Source: an uncultured Lachnospiraceae bacterium (GTDB lineage: Bacteria; Bacillota; Clostridia; Lachnospirales; Lachnospiraceae). Taken from it: a stretch of 51,838 nt of DNA. Under the pieces are notes generated by a model. That model was not told where the DNA came from, did not search any database, and worked only from the letters and a program-made list of their open reading frames with translations. The stretch lies in the NCBI GenBank assembly GCA_910586005.1, contig CAJUHG010000009.1, positions 1-51,838 of the forward strand, in the 5' to 3' direction. The translations under genes and the position numbers were made by a program. Each line of letters opens with the position of its first letter. Positions within the stretch are counted from its first letter, which is position 1. Below are positions 8,064-16,540 of the stretch, one piece after another.

Positions 8064-9005
8064 CTATGTTTCTTCCTTACTTGCAAACAATGCATTTACA
8101 AATTGCTCAGAATCAAATTTTTGCAAATCGTCAATCGTTTCCCCCACTCCAATATATTTTACTGGAATCCCCAATTCAGAATGGATAGCCACTGCAATCC
8201 CACCTTTGGCAGTACCATCCATTTTTGTTAAGATAATACCAGAAATATCTGCTACTTCAGAAAACTGTTTCGCCTGAGCAAGCGCATTCTGTCCAGTAGT
8301 TCCATCTAATACTACTAAAGTTTCTCTAAATGCCTCTGGATATTCTTTCTCTAAAATTCTATGAATTTTTTTCAATTCTTCCATCAAGTTTTTCTTATTG
8401 TGAAGACGTCCTGCTGTATCACATAATAATATATCTGCATTTCGCGCCTTTGCCGCAGCCACTGCATCATAAACAACTGCCGCTGGATCAGCTCCTTCTT
8501 GTCCTCCTATCATATCCACACCTGCAAGGTTTGCCCATTCATTTAATTGTTCTCCTGCTGCTGCTCGGAAAGTATCTGCTGCTGCAATCACTACTTTTTT
8601 GCCTTCTCCCTTTAATTTTCCTGCTAATTTTCCAACTGAAGTTGTTTTTCCTACACCATTGACACCAATTACAAGTACCACAGATGTTTCATCTTCAAAC
8701 TGATATGCAGTTTCTCCTACATTCATTTGTTCTTGAATACTAGAAATTAACAATTCTTTGCATTGAACAGGTTCCTTTATACGCTGTTCTTTCACTTTTT
8801 TCTTTAAGTTTTCAATAATCTCTGTAGTAGCATAAACTCCTATATCTCCCATAATAAGCGTTTCTTCTAATTCTTCATAAAATTCTTCATCTATACTAGA
8901 AAATCTACTAAAAATAGAATCAATTCCAGATACAATATTATCTCTTGTTTTTGTCAATCCTTTCACCAATCGGCGAAAAAATCCTTTTTTTTCTTCTTTA
9001 CTCAA
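8064..9005 (-). CDS. ftsY: Signal recognition particle receptor FtsY
   Basis: A 313-residue SRP GTPase that docks SRP-ribosome complexes at the membrane. It lacks the long acidic A domain of E. coli, as in most Firmicutes, and starts with a short basic helix. The NG domain is complete: G1 GVNGVGKTT (114-122), ADTFRAAA (143-150), DTAGR (196-200) and TKMDG (260-264). The start is TTG at 9005 with AAAGGAG seven bases upstream; no in-frame ATG is nearby. It begins 14 bases after the smc stop and ends the plsX-to-ftsY series. Confidence 0.97.
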   Translation of the reverse strand: MSKEEKKGFFRRLVKGLTKTRDNIVSGIDSIFSRFSSIDEEFYEELEETLIMGDIGVYATTEIIENLKKKVKEQRIKEPVQCKELLISSIQEQMNVGETAYQFEDETSVVLVIGVNGVGKTTSVGKLAGKLKGEGKKVVIAAADTFRAAAGEQLNEWANLAGVDMIGGQEGADPAAVVYDAVAAAKARNADILLCDTAGRLHNKKNLMEELKKIHRILEKEYPEAFRETLVVLDGTTGQNALAQAKQFSEVADISGIILTKMDGTAKGGIAVAIHSELGIPVKYIGVGETIDDLQKFDSEQFVNALFASKEET

Positions 9006-9019
9006 TGGAATACTCCTTT

Positions 9020-12000
9020 CTATTTATCTAACTCATTTTCTATTAAATTTACTGATACCAATGTAGATACTCCTTTTTCCTGCATGGTAATTCCATAAAG
9101 ACGATCTGCTGCTTCCATAGTTCCTCTTCTATGAGTAATTACAATAAATTGGGTATTTTGAGTCAATTTATGTAAATAGTTTGCAAACCTTCCTACATTA
9201 GAATCATCTAAAGCTGCTTCAATCTCATCTAACAAACAAAAAGGGGATGGTTTTAGATTTTGAATAGCAAATAATAAGGAAATCGCCGTTAGAGATTTTT
9301 CTCCACCAGACAACTGCATCATATTTTGCAATTTTTTTCCAGGTGGTTGCGCAATAATGCGAATACCACATTCTAAAATATCTTCCTCTTCTACTAACGC
9401 AAGACTTCCTTTTCCTCCACCAAATAATTCTTTGAACACTTTGTCAAATTCCTTTTGAATTTGGATAAACTTTTCCATAAATTGTCTGCGCATCCCTATA
9501 TCTAACTCTTCAATAATGTCTAATAACGTTTTCTCTGCTTCTACCAAATCATCATGTTGTGTTTTCATAAAAACATAACGCTCTGACAGATTTCTATAAT
9601 CTTCAATAGCATTTACATTTACATCCCCTAATTTTCTAATTTCCTCTTTGATTTTTGCAATCTGTTTCTTTATTTCTGATAAATTACTATATTCTTCATT
9701 GCGAAGTTCCATAGCATTATGAAACGTTAATTCATATTCTTCCCACATATAATTTGTTTGTTGTTCTATCAATTCTTTCAATTTCTCTTTTTGGCTATTG
9801 AGACGATAAAGTTCTTTGTCTAAATTATTGATTTGTTTTGACAATTCTTCTTGCTTTTGGAAAAATCCTTTATATTTTAAAGACATCTCTTCTTTTTGTT
9901 TCTGTCCCTTAACAATTTTCTTTTCTAATTCACAAGAAGTCATTCCACAATTTTCTATTGTCTGTTGCACTTCTTTAATATTTTGATACTTTTTTCCAAT
10001 ATTTTCCTGAGATTCATTTTTTTCCCTTTCTGCAGATTTTAAGTCTTCTTCTAACTTCTGAAGCTCTCTTTGAATACGGAAAATATTTTCTTGTAAAAAT
10101 TCAACTTTTTGTGAAAAATTAGCCTCTTCTAACTGTATGTTAGAAATCTCCTTTTGATTTTCCTCAGCAAGTTTGTTTTGTATCTCTAATGTCTGTTGAA
10201 AATTCCTAGTTTCTGTCTCAATTTCTTGTTCTCTTTGATTAGCAATTTCTATTTCTTCTTGAATTTTTTCACGGTTTTCACTAATTTCTAGTAACTGCTG
10301 TTCAATCTCTCTTGTCTCTATTCTCAATCCTGTATAGTGACTATTATTTTCAGCCTTTTGCTCTCTTACCCGTTCTAAATTCATTTTTTCTGTATTTTGT
10401 TCCAACATGGTTTGTTTTAATATTTCCTGAAGTTCTTGAATATCTTCTCTTACCAATTCTCTTGCAATATTAATTTCTTCTAATCGACTTCGATGTTTTT
10501 GAATAGAAGTCTGTAATTTTTCTATCTGTATTTGTAAATCTTCAATTTCCCGTTTCCTACCTAATAAATTACTTGTATTTTTAAAAGCTCCTCCTGTCAT
10601 AGAACCACCAGGATTTAAAGATTCTCCTTCTAGTGTTACAATTCGGAGACTATATTGGTATTTTCTAGCAAGAGAAACTGCATGATCAATTGTATCTACT
10701 ACATAAGTCCGACCAAGAAGATATGTTTTTAATCCCTGAAATTGACTATTTGTTACAACCAAATCACTGCCAATTCCAATTACTCCTTCTTCTTTTAATG
10801 CTGCCTGATTTACAGAAACTGTCTTTTTTCCTACACTTGTCAAAGGTAAAAAAGTAGCACGTCCAAAATGATTTTTTTTGAGAAATTCAATCATCTTTTT
10901 TGCAGTAGCCTCATTATCTGTTACAATATTTTGAATACTACCTCCTAAAGCTGTCTCAATGGCTATTTCATATTTTTTTTCTACTTGTATTAAATCGGCT
11001 ACTACTCCTAAAAGACCTGGCTCTGTATCCCTCTTTTCCATAACTCGGCGGATAGAACTTCCATATCCATCATAACGCTCTGCAATATTTATCAAGGATT
11101 CTAGTCTAGATTGCTCTTTATGATAATAAGAAGTATCTTGCTCTAACAAACGCAAAGTTTCTGCTCGCTTTTCTTGCCATTCTTTATTTTTCTTTGTTAA
11201 ATGTTGTTCTTCTCCTAAATATTTTTGATAGTTTTCTTTTGCTTTTTCATACTTTTTTTGACTTTCCTCTATCAAAAGCTGCAATTCTTCTTCTTCACTT
11301 TTCTGCTTTAACAGACGTTTGCTCAATTCTGCCTTGCGAATATTGATTTGCTCTTGCATAGTATCATAGCGTTGTTGTTTAGCCTTTGTAGAGGCTTTAC
11401 GATTTAAAAGTTCAATAATCTCACTTTTACCTTCTTCAATTTTCCTATTACAATAAACAATTTCCCCTTGGATTTTTTGTGTTTCTTCCATTGTCTTACT
11501 CTTTTGTTCTTCTATGGATTTCAATTGTTTATCTAATTGGTCTTTTTCTTTTTCACAAGTTTCTCTTTCTGCCAATCTCTCCTGCTTCTCTTTTTGTATT
11601 GCTTTTTGACGGGTTCTAAAATGTTCCTCACTTTGTTCTGCTGTATGAATTTGCTCTTTTAAAACGTTTATTTCACCCTCTAACTTTCCTTTTAAAATGG
11701 CAGTATTTCTTAACTCATTACGCAAATATTCAAGACTTTCATCCTCTTGCTGTATTTCTTGCTCTATTTTAACATATTCTTCTTTAATCTTAACATAAGA
11801 AGTATTTGACTTTTTTAAATCTTGTTCTACAATCTCTATACTTTCTTTTAAAGTCTTTCGTTGTTGTTCCATTCGCTGCATATCCAGCAAAAATAGGTTT
11901 ACATCATATGTTTTTAATTCTTCCTTTTTCTTTAAATATGCTTTTGCCTTCTCCGCTTGATGTTCTAATGGACCTATTTGCTTTTCTAATTCTGTTAAAA

Positions 12001-12580
12001 TATCTTTTACACGCACTAAATTTTGACGCTCATCTTCTAACTTCTTCTGTGCGGCATTCTTTCTTCGTTTAAATTTTACAATCCCTGCTGCCTCATCAAA
12101 AAGTTCCCTTCGCTCTTCTGGCTTTCCACTTAATATCCTTTCAATCTGTCCTTGTCCAATAATAGAATATCCTTCTTTTCCAATCCCTGTATCATAAAAC
12201 AATTCATTTACATCTTTCAAACGACAGGTAGTCCCATTAATCAAATATTCACTTTCTCCCGAACGATAGACACGTCTTGCCACTGTCACTTCATTGTAAT
12301 CTACATTTAATTGATGATCTCCATTTTCTAAGGTAATAGCTACATAGGCATAACTCAGGGGTTTGCGGTTTTCTGTACCCGAAAAAATAACGTCTTGCAT
12401 ACTAGCTCCACGGAGTTGCTTGACACGTTGTTCCCCCAACACCCAGCGCACAGCATCTGCCACATTACTTTTACCACTTCCATTTGGCCCTACAATGCCG
12501 GTAATTCCATTGTGAAATTCAAATAGAATTTTATTAGCAAAGGACTTAAACCCATGAACTTCTATACTCTTTAAATACAT
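9020..12580 (-). CDS. smc: Chromosome segregation protein SMC
   Basis: A 1186-residue SMC ATPase that with ScpA and ScpB forms condensin for chromosome segregation. Walker A GPNGSGKSN lies at about 32-40. Two long coiled-coil arms (about 170-500 and 680-1020) flank the hinge, whose conserved glycines (SLNPGGSMTGG) lie near 655. The signature LSGGEKSLTA and Walker B CLLDEIEAALDD form the C-terminal head. The ATG follows the rnc stop directly and its GGAGG site lies inside the last rnc codons, so translation of the two is coupled. Confidence 0.98.
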   Translation of the reverse strand: MYLKSIEVHGFKSFANKILFEFHNGITGIVGPNGSGKSNVADAVRWVLGEQRVKQLRGASMQDVIFSGTENRKPLSYAYVAITLENGDHQLNVDYNEVTVARRVYRSGESEYLINGTTCRLKDVNELFYDTGIGKEGYSIIGQGQIERILSGKPEERRELFDEAAGIVKFKRRKNAAQKKLEDERQNLVRVKDILTELEKQIGPLEHQAEKAKAYLKKKEELKTYDVNLFLLDMQRMEQQRKTLKESIEIVEQDLKKSNTSYVKIKEEYVKIEQEIQQEDESLEYLRNELRNTAILKGKLEGEINVLKEQIHTAEQSEEHFRTRQKAIQKEKQERLAERETCEKEKDQLDKQLKSIEEQKSKTMEETQKIQGEIVYCNRKIEEGKSEIIELLNRKASTKAKQQRYDTMQEQINIRKAELSKRLLKQKSEEEELQLLIEESQKKYEKAKENYQKYLGEEQHLTKKNKEWQEKRAETLRLLEQDTSYYHKEQSRLESLINIAERYDGYGSSIRRVMEKRDTEPGLLGVVADLIQVEKKYEIAIETALGGSIQNIVTDNEATAKKMIEFLKKNHFGRATFLPLTSVGKKTVSVNQAALKEEGVIGIGSDLVVTNSQFQGLKTYLLGRTYVVDTIDHAVSLARKYQYSLRIVTLEGESLNPGGSMTGGAFKNTSNLLGRKREIEDLQIQIEKLQTSIQKHRSRLEEINIARELVREDIQELQEILKQTMLEQNTEKMNLERVREQKAENNSHYTGLRIETREIEQQLLEISENREKIQEEIEIANQREQEIETETRNFQQTLEIQNKLAEENQKEISNIQLEEANFSQKVEFLQENIFRIQRELQKLEEDLKSAEREKNESQENIGKKYQNIKEVQQTIENCGMTSCELEKKIVKGQKQKEEMSLKYKGFFQKQEELSKQINNLDKELYRLNSQKEKLKELIEQQTNYMWEEYELTFHNAMELRNEEYSNLSEIKKQIAKIKEEIRKLGDVNVNAIEDYRNLSERYVFMKTQHDDLVEAEKTLLDIIEELDIGMRRQFMEKFIQIQKEFDKVFKELFGGGKGSLALVEEEDILECGIRIIAQPPGKKLQNMMQLSGGEKSLTAISLLFAIQNLKPSPFCLLDEIEAALDDSNVGRFANYLHKLTQNTQFIVITHRRGTMEAADRLYGITMQEKGVSTLVSVNLIENELDK

Positions 12581-13285
12581 TTATTCCTCCAATATTTTAT
12601 CTTTTTGTTTCTTTAACTGTAATAAGGTTTCATAGGCTGCCTCTTGTTCTGCACTTTTTTTTGTTCTTCCACATCCCTGCCCATAGACTTTTTCCCCAAT
12701 TTTAGCTTCTACAATAAATTTTTTATTATGGTCAGGCCCTTCTTCACTGAGTAAGTGATAACTTAATTCTTCTTCATAACTTCCCTGTACTACTTCCTGT
12801 AGGATAGTCTTGCTATCAAAAAAGAGTTGTTTATGCTCGATATCATTTAATACAAACTGGTAAATAAACTCTTTTGCATTAGCAAAACCACCATCTAAAT
12901 AAATTGCTCCTATTACTGCTTCTAGTGCATCTGACAAAATAGACTTCCGATTTCTTCCGCCTGTTTGATCTTCTCCTTTTCCCAACAATAAATAATTTCC
13001 TAACTCCAATTCCCTTGTACAAAAAGCCAATGTTGGCTCACATACCATACTTGCCCGCAAACGAGTCAATTCGCCCTCTGGATAATCAGGATATCTATGA
13101 AACAAAAATTCACTTGTAACAATTTCTAAAACGGCATCTCCTAAAAATTCTAGTCGCTCGTTATCTGCCTGTTTCCCCAAATGTCGCTCATTTGCATAGG
13201 AACTATGTGTAAATGCTTGTGTCAATAATTTTGCATTTTGAAAATGATATCCAATTTTTTTTTCAAATTCTTTTTGAAATTTCAT
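12581..13285 (-). CDS. rnc: Ribonuclease III
   Basis: A 234-residue double-strand-specific endoribonuclease for rRNA processing and mRNA turnover. The catalytic signature NERLEFLGDAVLE occupies residues 42-54 with its acidic metal ligands intact, and DALEAVIGAIYLDGG is the second conserved block. The C-terminal double-stranded RNA-binding domain covers about 157-228. The stop abuts the smc start. Two hairpins lie in the gap between acpP and this gene and could be substrates for RNase III itself (inference). Confidence 0.97.
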   Translation of the reverse strand: MKFQKEFEKKIGYHFQNAKLLTQAFTHSSYANERHLGKQADNERLEFLGDAVLEIVTSEFLFHRYPDYPEGELTRLRASMVCEPTLAFCTRELELGNYLLLGKGEDQTGGRNRKSILSDALEAVIGAIYLDGGFANAKEFIYQFVLNDIEHKQLFFDSKTILQEVVQGSYEEELSYHLLSEEGPDHNKKFIVEAKIGEKVYGQGCGRTKKSAEQEAAYETLLQLKKQKDKILEE

Positions 13286-13312
13286 ATAATTTATACCTTT
13301 CCTAGATAATAG

Positions 13313-13330
13313 TGCCTGTGCAAACAGGCA
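13313..13330 (-). other. Short hairpin just upstream of rnc
   Basis: TGCCTGT (13313-13319) and ACAGGCA (13324-13330) form a perfect 7-bp stem with a 4-base loop, 28 bases upstream of the rnc start. No T-run follows. It may belong to the rnc leader together with the longer hairpin at 13368-13408. Confidence 0.55.
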
Positions 13331-13367
13331 TAAATATTTACTTTAAAAATATCTTTTGCCCTATAGT

Positions 13368-13408
13368 AAGACAATCACTTTCATACAAGATTTGAAAGTG
13401 ATTGTCTT
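13368..13408 (-). promoter_or_regulatory. Perfect 15-bp hairpin in the acpP-rnc gap
   Basis: Arms 13368-13382 and 13394-13408 are exact complements with an 11-base loop. On the transcribed minus strand the stem is preceded by an A-run and followed by ACTATAGG, so there is no U-tract after it and it does not look like an intrinsic terminator for acpP. It is better read as an mRNA processing or stability element between acpP and rnc. Confidence 0.6.
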
Positions 13409-13433
13409 TTTTATCCTATCATAAGTTCTTTTA

Positions 13434-13664
13434 TTAATTCAATGCGCTCTTAATCTGCTCTACAGCATCTCCAACTGTCACTATCTTTTCTGCTTCCTCA
13501 TTAGCAATTTCAATGTCAAATTCTTCTTCTAGTCCCATAATAATCTGGAAAATATCCAGAGAATCTGCACCTAGATCATCTACAAATGTAGTATCCATTG
13601 TGATTTCTTCCACATCCACGTTTAATACTTCCGCAATGATTTTTTTCACTTTTTCAAATTCCAT
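13434..13664 (-). CDS. acpP: Acyl carrier protein
   Basis: A 76-residue acidic carrier of acyl chains in fatty-acid and phospholipid synthesis. Phosphopantetheine attaches to Ser in GADSLDIFQ (Ser near residue 36). Length and the four-helix pattern are normal. The ribosome site AAAGGA precedes the ATG. It lies 21 bases downstream of plsX, the enzyme that draws acyl groups from acyl-ACP. The fab genes are not in this window. Confidence 0.97.
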   Translation of the reverse strand: MEFEKVKKIIAEVLNVDVEEITMDTTFVDDLGADSLDIFQIIMGLEEEFDIEIANEEAEKIVTVGDAVEQIKSALN

Positions 13665-13685
13665 ATTGATTCCTTTCTACTCCTC

Positions 13686-14699
13686 TTACATGGGAGATGT
13701 CCCAATATTTTTTCTGATTTTTTCATTGATTTCCTGCTCTTTGAAAGTAACGCACTGAATAACGGAATTGGTTACTTCCTTTGCTTTGGAACTTCCATGA
13801 GTCTTGACGACAAGGCCATTCAGTCCAAGCAGTGGTGCTCCACCATATTCACTAGCATCAAAAGATTTTAATGTCTTTTTCAAAGATGGTTTTACAAGCA
13901 ATGCTCCTATCTTACTTCTAGAAGTTTCCATCATTCCCTGTTTCACCATTCCAATTAAAGCAGCTCCTACTCCTTCATATAACTTTAGAATAACATTTCC
14001 CACAAATGCCTCACATACAATCACATCTGCTTCCCCCTGTGGAATATCCCTCGCCTCAATACTTCCCACAAAATTAATATCTGGACAATTTTTTAATAGA
14101 GGAAACGTTTCTTTTACTAATGCATTTCCTTTTTCCTCCTCTGCGCCGATATTAACTATGGCAACCTTTGGACTTTTAATACTTAATACATTTTCCATAT
14201 AAATGGAACCCATCTTTGCAAATTGTACAAGGTGTGAGGCTCTAGCATCTACATTTGCACCACAGTCAATAAGTAAAGATACTCCCTTTACAGTAGGAAT
14301 TAAAGGTGCTAGTGGGGGGCGTTCTACCCCCTTAATTCTTCCAACAATAACTTGTCCACCTACCAATATAGCTCCAGAACTCCCTGCTGATACAAAAGCA
14401 TCGGCACGTTTTTCCTTGACCATATTCATCCCTACAACAATTGATGACTGTTTTTTCTTTCGAATTGCCATCACTGGAGGTTCTGCGGTTTCAATTACTT
14501 CTTCTGCGTGAATCACTTCAATCTGTGAACCATGGTAAGAATGCTTTGCCAGTTCTTCTTTTACTACGTCCTGTTGACCTATCAGATATATTTTAATATC
14601 CTGTCGTAGTGTAACAGCATCGATTGCCCCTTTTACCATCTCAGTAGGAGCATAATCTCCACCCATGGCATCAACTGCCACTTTTACCATTTCCTGCAT
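13686..14699 (-). CDS. plsX: Phosphate acyltransferase PlsX
   Basis: A 337-residue peripheral membrane enzyme converting acyl-ACP and phosphate to acyl-phosphate, the first step of the PlsX/PlsY phosphatidic acid route. The start VAVDAMGGDYAP and the conserved VSAGSSGAI, DCGANVDA and CEAFVGNV blocks are present. AAGGAGG lies seven bases before the ATG. It is the first gene of plsX-acpP-rnc-smc-ftsY and has its own promoter at 14764-14792. I see no obvious FapR-type operator. Confidence 0.97.
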   Translation of the reverse strand: MQEMVKVAVDAMGGDYAPTEMVKGAIDAVTLRQDIKIYLIGQQDVVKEELAKHSYHGSQIEVIHAEEVIETAEPPVMAIRKKKQSSIVVGMNMVKEKRADAFVSAGSSGAILVGGQVIVGRIKGVERPPLAPLIPTVKGVSLLIDCGANVDARASHLVQFAKMGSIYMENVLSIKSPKVAIVNIGAEEEKGNALVKETFPLLKNCPDINFVGSIEARDIPQGEADVIVCEAFVGNVILKLYEGVGAALIGMVKQGMMETSRSKIGALLVKPSLKKTLKSFDASEYGGAPLLGLNGLVVKTHGSSKAKEVTNSVIQCVTFKEQEINEKIRKNIGTSPM

Positions 14700-14763
14700 G
14701 AAATTTCCTCCTTATGGTTCGTAAACAGGAATTATTTTCCTATTTATCGAATGCCTATCTAAG

Positions 14764-14792
14764 AATATACTATAAGTATTAGTAGAAATCAA
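14764..14792 (-). promoter_or_regulatory. Promoter of the plsX-acpP-rnc-smc-ftsY series
   Basis: On the minus strand TTGATT (14787-14792) and TATATT (14764-14769) are 17 bases apart, between the YesL-like gene stop and plsX. A TATAGT overlaps the -10 as an alternative. The leader to the plsX start would be about 60 bases. Confidence 0.65.
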
Positions 14793-14803
14793 TATAAAAG
14801 TAG

Positions 14804-15448
14804 TTACTCTCTACGATTTCTTTCATCTTCTGCAATTCTGTCTTCTTCACTCATATATTTACGAAAAATCCATTCTAAAATAAAACTCTGAATCCAAGTA
14901 TAGATTGCTGGAAGAATAAACATTAAAAATGGCATAATATACATAACAACGCCTATTATAATTGCAAGTACTAATATTAAAATTGTCATAGGAAAATGCA
15001 CCATTGCCATTAATATAGCATTTTTCATGGATTGTTTTCTAGTATTTTGAAAACGTGCCATATAAGGAAATAGATAAGATATCCATAAAAACAATAAAAC
15101 TACTCCTACTATAAATATAATAGAAAGAATTTGAAAAAAAATACCTTTCTGTGCATAAAAATTAAGCACATAAAAATCTAATCCCAAAACACTTCCAATT
15201 GCCATAACTATCAACCATACAGGCGTAGTTTGTTTAAAATTGTCCCGAAAAGTTGACATATAATCTTGAAATACATATCCTCTATCATAACGCAGCACGC
15301 GATATACTGTATGATACAATGCAGTAGCAGCAGTACCAATTGTAAAGATTGGAATAGAACAAATAAAAAACAGTAAGCTTAAACAGATACAATCTGTAAA
15401 CTTAGATACTGTTCTCATAAGACCACTATCTGGATCAAAAATATTCAT
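14804..15448 (-). CDS. YesL/DUF624-type polytopic membrane protein
   Basis: About 214 residues from the ATG at 15448 (MNIFDPDSGLMRT), the usual start of this family; an upstream in-frame extension would run through a terminator hairpin and is rejected. AGAGG lies upstream. Around five hydrophobic segments are seen, including the C-terminal LILVLAIIIGVVMYIMPFLM region. The family is often found near carbohydrate utilisation genes in Firmicutes, but no such gene is adjacent here and the function is unknown. Confidence 0.8.
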   Translation of the reverse strand: MNIFDPDSGLMRTVSKFTDCICLSLLFFICSIPIFTIGTAATALYHTVYRVLRYDRGYVFQDYMSTFRDNFKQTTPVWLIVMAIGSVLGLDFYVLNFYAQKGIFFQILSIIFIVGVVLLFLWISYLFPYMARFQNTRKQSMKNAILMAMVHFPMTILILVLAIIIGVVMYIMPFLMFILPAIYTWIQSFILEWIFRKYMSEEDRIAEDERNRRE

Positions 15449-15500
15449 ACTTAAATACCTCTTTTCTCTATGTGTTGTATTGTATTTTTTATTTGATATA

Positions 15501-15535
15501 GATAAAAGCCTTTCTATACAAGAAAGGCTTTTATC
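15501..15535 (-). terminator. Terminator after rpmF
   Basis: A perfect 15-bp stem (15501-15515 and 15521-15535) with a 5-base loop lies about 140 bases beyond the rpmF stop, before the YesL-like gene. T-rich DNA follows at a short distance on the minus strand. Confidence 0.65.
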
Positions 15536-15673
15536 TGTTTCCATCATTTCTCAATTCTATACTCTCTAAAGGCATATAATCTTTTGGTTATTTCAAAAGA
15601 TACTCTTTTATGAGATAATCAAATACTCACAAAAAATGTCTTAGAGGGTATACCATTTCATATAAATATACAA

Positions 15674-15853
15674 TTAGTCTTGGGGAATAATTTCTTTTTT
15701 GTTATAGCTTCCACAGCTTTTGCATACTCTATGAGGCATCATTAACTCGCCACATTTACTACATTTTACTAAAGTTGGAGCACTCATTTTCCAATTTGCT
15801 CTTCTTTTATCTCTTCTAGCTTTAGAAGATTTATTTTTTGGACATATAGACAT
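15674..15853 (-). CDS. rpmF: 50S ribosomal protein L32
   Basis: A 59-residue zinc-ribbon L32 of the large ribosomal subunit. The basic N-terminal KSSKARRDKRRANWK is followed by CSKCGE and CKSCGS, so this is the C+ form with four Cys zinc ligands. The ATG at 15853 has AAGGAGG seven bases upstream, embedded in the last codons of yceD; a GTG two codons earlier is rejected. The yceD-rpmF pair is widely conserved. Confidence 0.95.
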   Translation of the reverse strand: MSICPKNKSSKARRDKRRANWKMSAPTLVKCSKCGELMMPHRVCKSCGSYNKKEIIPQD

Positions 15854-15855
15854 GG

Positions 15856-16377
15856 TCACACCTCCTTAAATTTGCTAAAAATATCCTGAATTGCTGCCAT
15901 TCTTGGATCTAACTCTGTTTTCTGACATTGACATTTTGTTATATTAAGATTTACTCCATATTGTTTGCAGAGCCCTTTACAATCTTCTTTACATAAAATC
16001 TTCATTGGCCAATTCACCAAAATTTCTCCAAAAATAAGTTGATCTACATCTAAACTGGTCCCTATCATATTATCTAATCCATCTATGTTTTCTTCTTCAT
16101 TGCTCTTAGTAAGGTCTATCTCCTTATCAATCACAATAGAAAACTCCTTGTCCACATCTTCTAGACAGCGGTTACATGGAATTACAATTGTAATTTTTGT
16201 TTCCCCTTGAATCAATAAACGTTTATTATCATCATTGGTAAATTTTAGTACAAAAGGTGTTTTCTTTACAATGGGAAATTGTCCCATTCTTGAGCGAAAG
16301 GAACTCAATTCAATCTCTACCTGTTTTGAGAATTCTTTGTTCTCACAGGAAATGATATCTGCTAATTCTACTTTCAT
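15856..16377 (-). CDS. yceD: YceD/DUF177 family protein, rRNA accumulation-associated
   Basis: About 173 residues from MKVELADI, the usual family start; in-frame codons upstream would put the ribosome site AAGGAG directly on the start. The conserved CNRCLED block lies in the middle, and a cysteine cluster (CKEDCKGLC, then C.C) near the C-terminus could bind metal. In other bacteria and plastids this family is tied to 23S rRNA accumulation. Its stop lies two bases before the rpmF ATG. Confidence 0.88.
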   Translation of the reverse strand: MKVELADIISCENKEFSKQVEIELSSFRSRMGQFPIVKKTPFVLKFTNDDNKRLLIQGETKITIVIPCNRCLEDVDKEFSIVIDKEIDLTKSNEEENIDGLDNMIGTSLDVDQLIFGEILVNWPMKILCKEDCKGLCKQYGVNLNITKCQCQKTELDPRMAAIQDIFSKFKEV

Positions 16378-16505
16378 AATAAACAGCATACTCCTTTTAA
16401 GGTTATGCCTACACAATGCTTTGAAAGCCCTCTGTAAGCTGAGGTAAAGCGGCCTTCAACGAAGTTTAGGGAACGAGCAGTTGATGGCAGTCTCCTATCC
16501 ATACT
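16378..16505 (-). ncRNA. Structured 5' leader of yceD-rpmF (candidate)
   Basis: The roughly 130-base leader between the promoter and yceD is far more GC-rich than neighbouring gaps. On the RNA strand I can draw a closing stem UGCC/GGCA, a CUUC-GUU-GAAG hairpin, and a two-part stem GCUUU/AAAGC enclosing CCUC/GAGG, followed by the AAGGAG region. No known riboswitch signature was recognised. An autoregulatory leader sensing L32 or YceD is plausible but is inference. Confidence 0.45.
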
Positions 16506-16511
16506 TGATAC

Positions 16512-16540
16512 ATTATACATAGCAAAATTGAGTTTGTCAA
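16512..16540 (-). promoter_or_regulatory. Perfect consensus promoter of yceD-rpmF
   Basis: On the minus strand TTGACA (16535-16540) and TATAAT (16512-16517) are exactly 17 bases apart. The ackA stop codon TGA (16537-16539) lies inside the -35 hexamer, so the promoter begins where ackA ends. Transcription should start near 16505. Confidence 0.9.

Noticed and set aside
13368..13408. Intrinsic terminator of acpP
   Set aside because: The T-run is on the other strand; on the transcribed strand the stem is followed by ACTATAGG.
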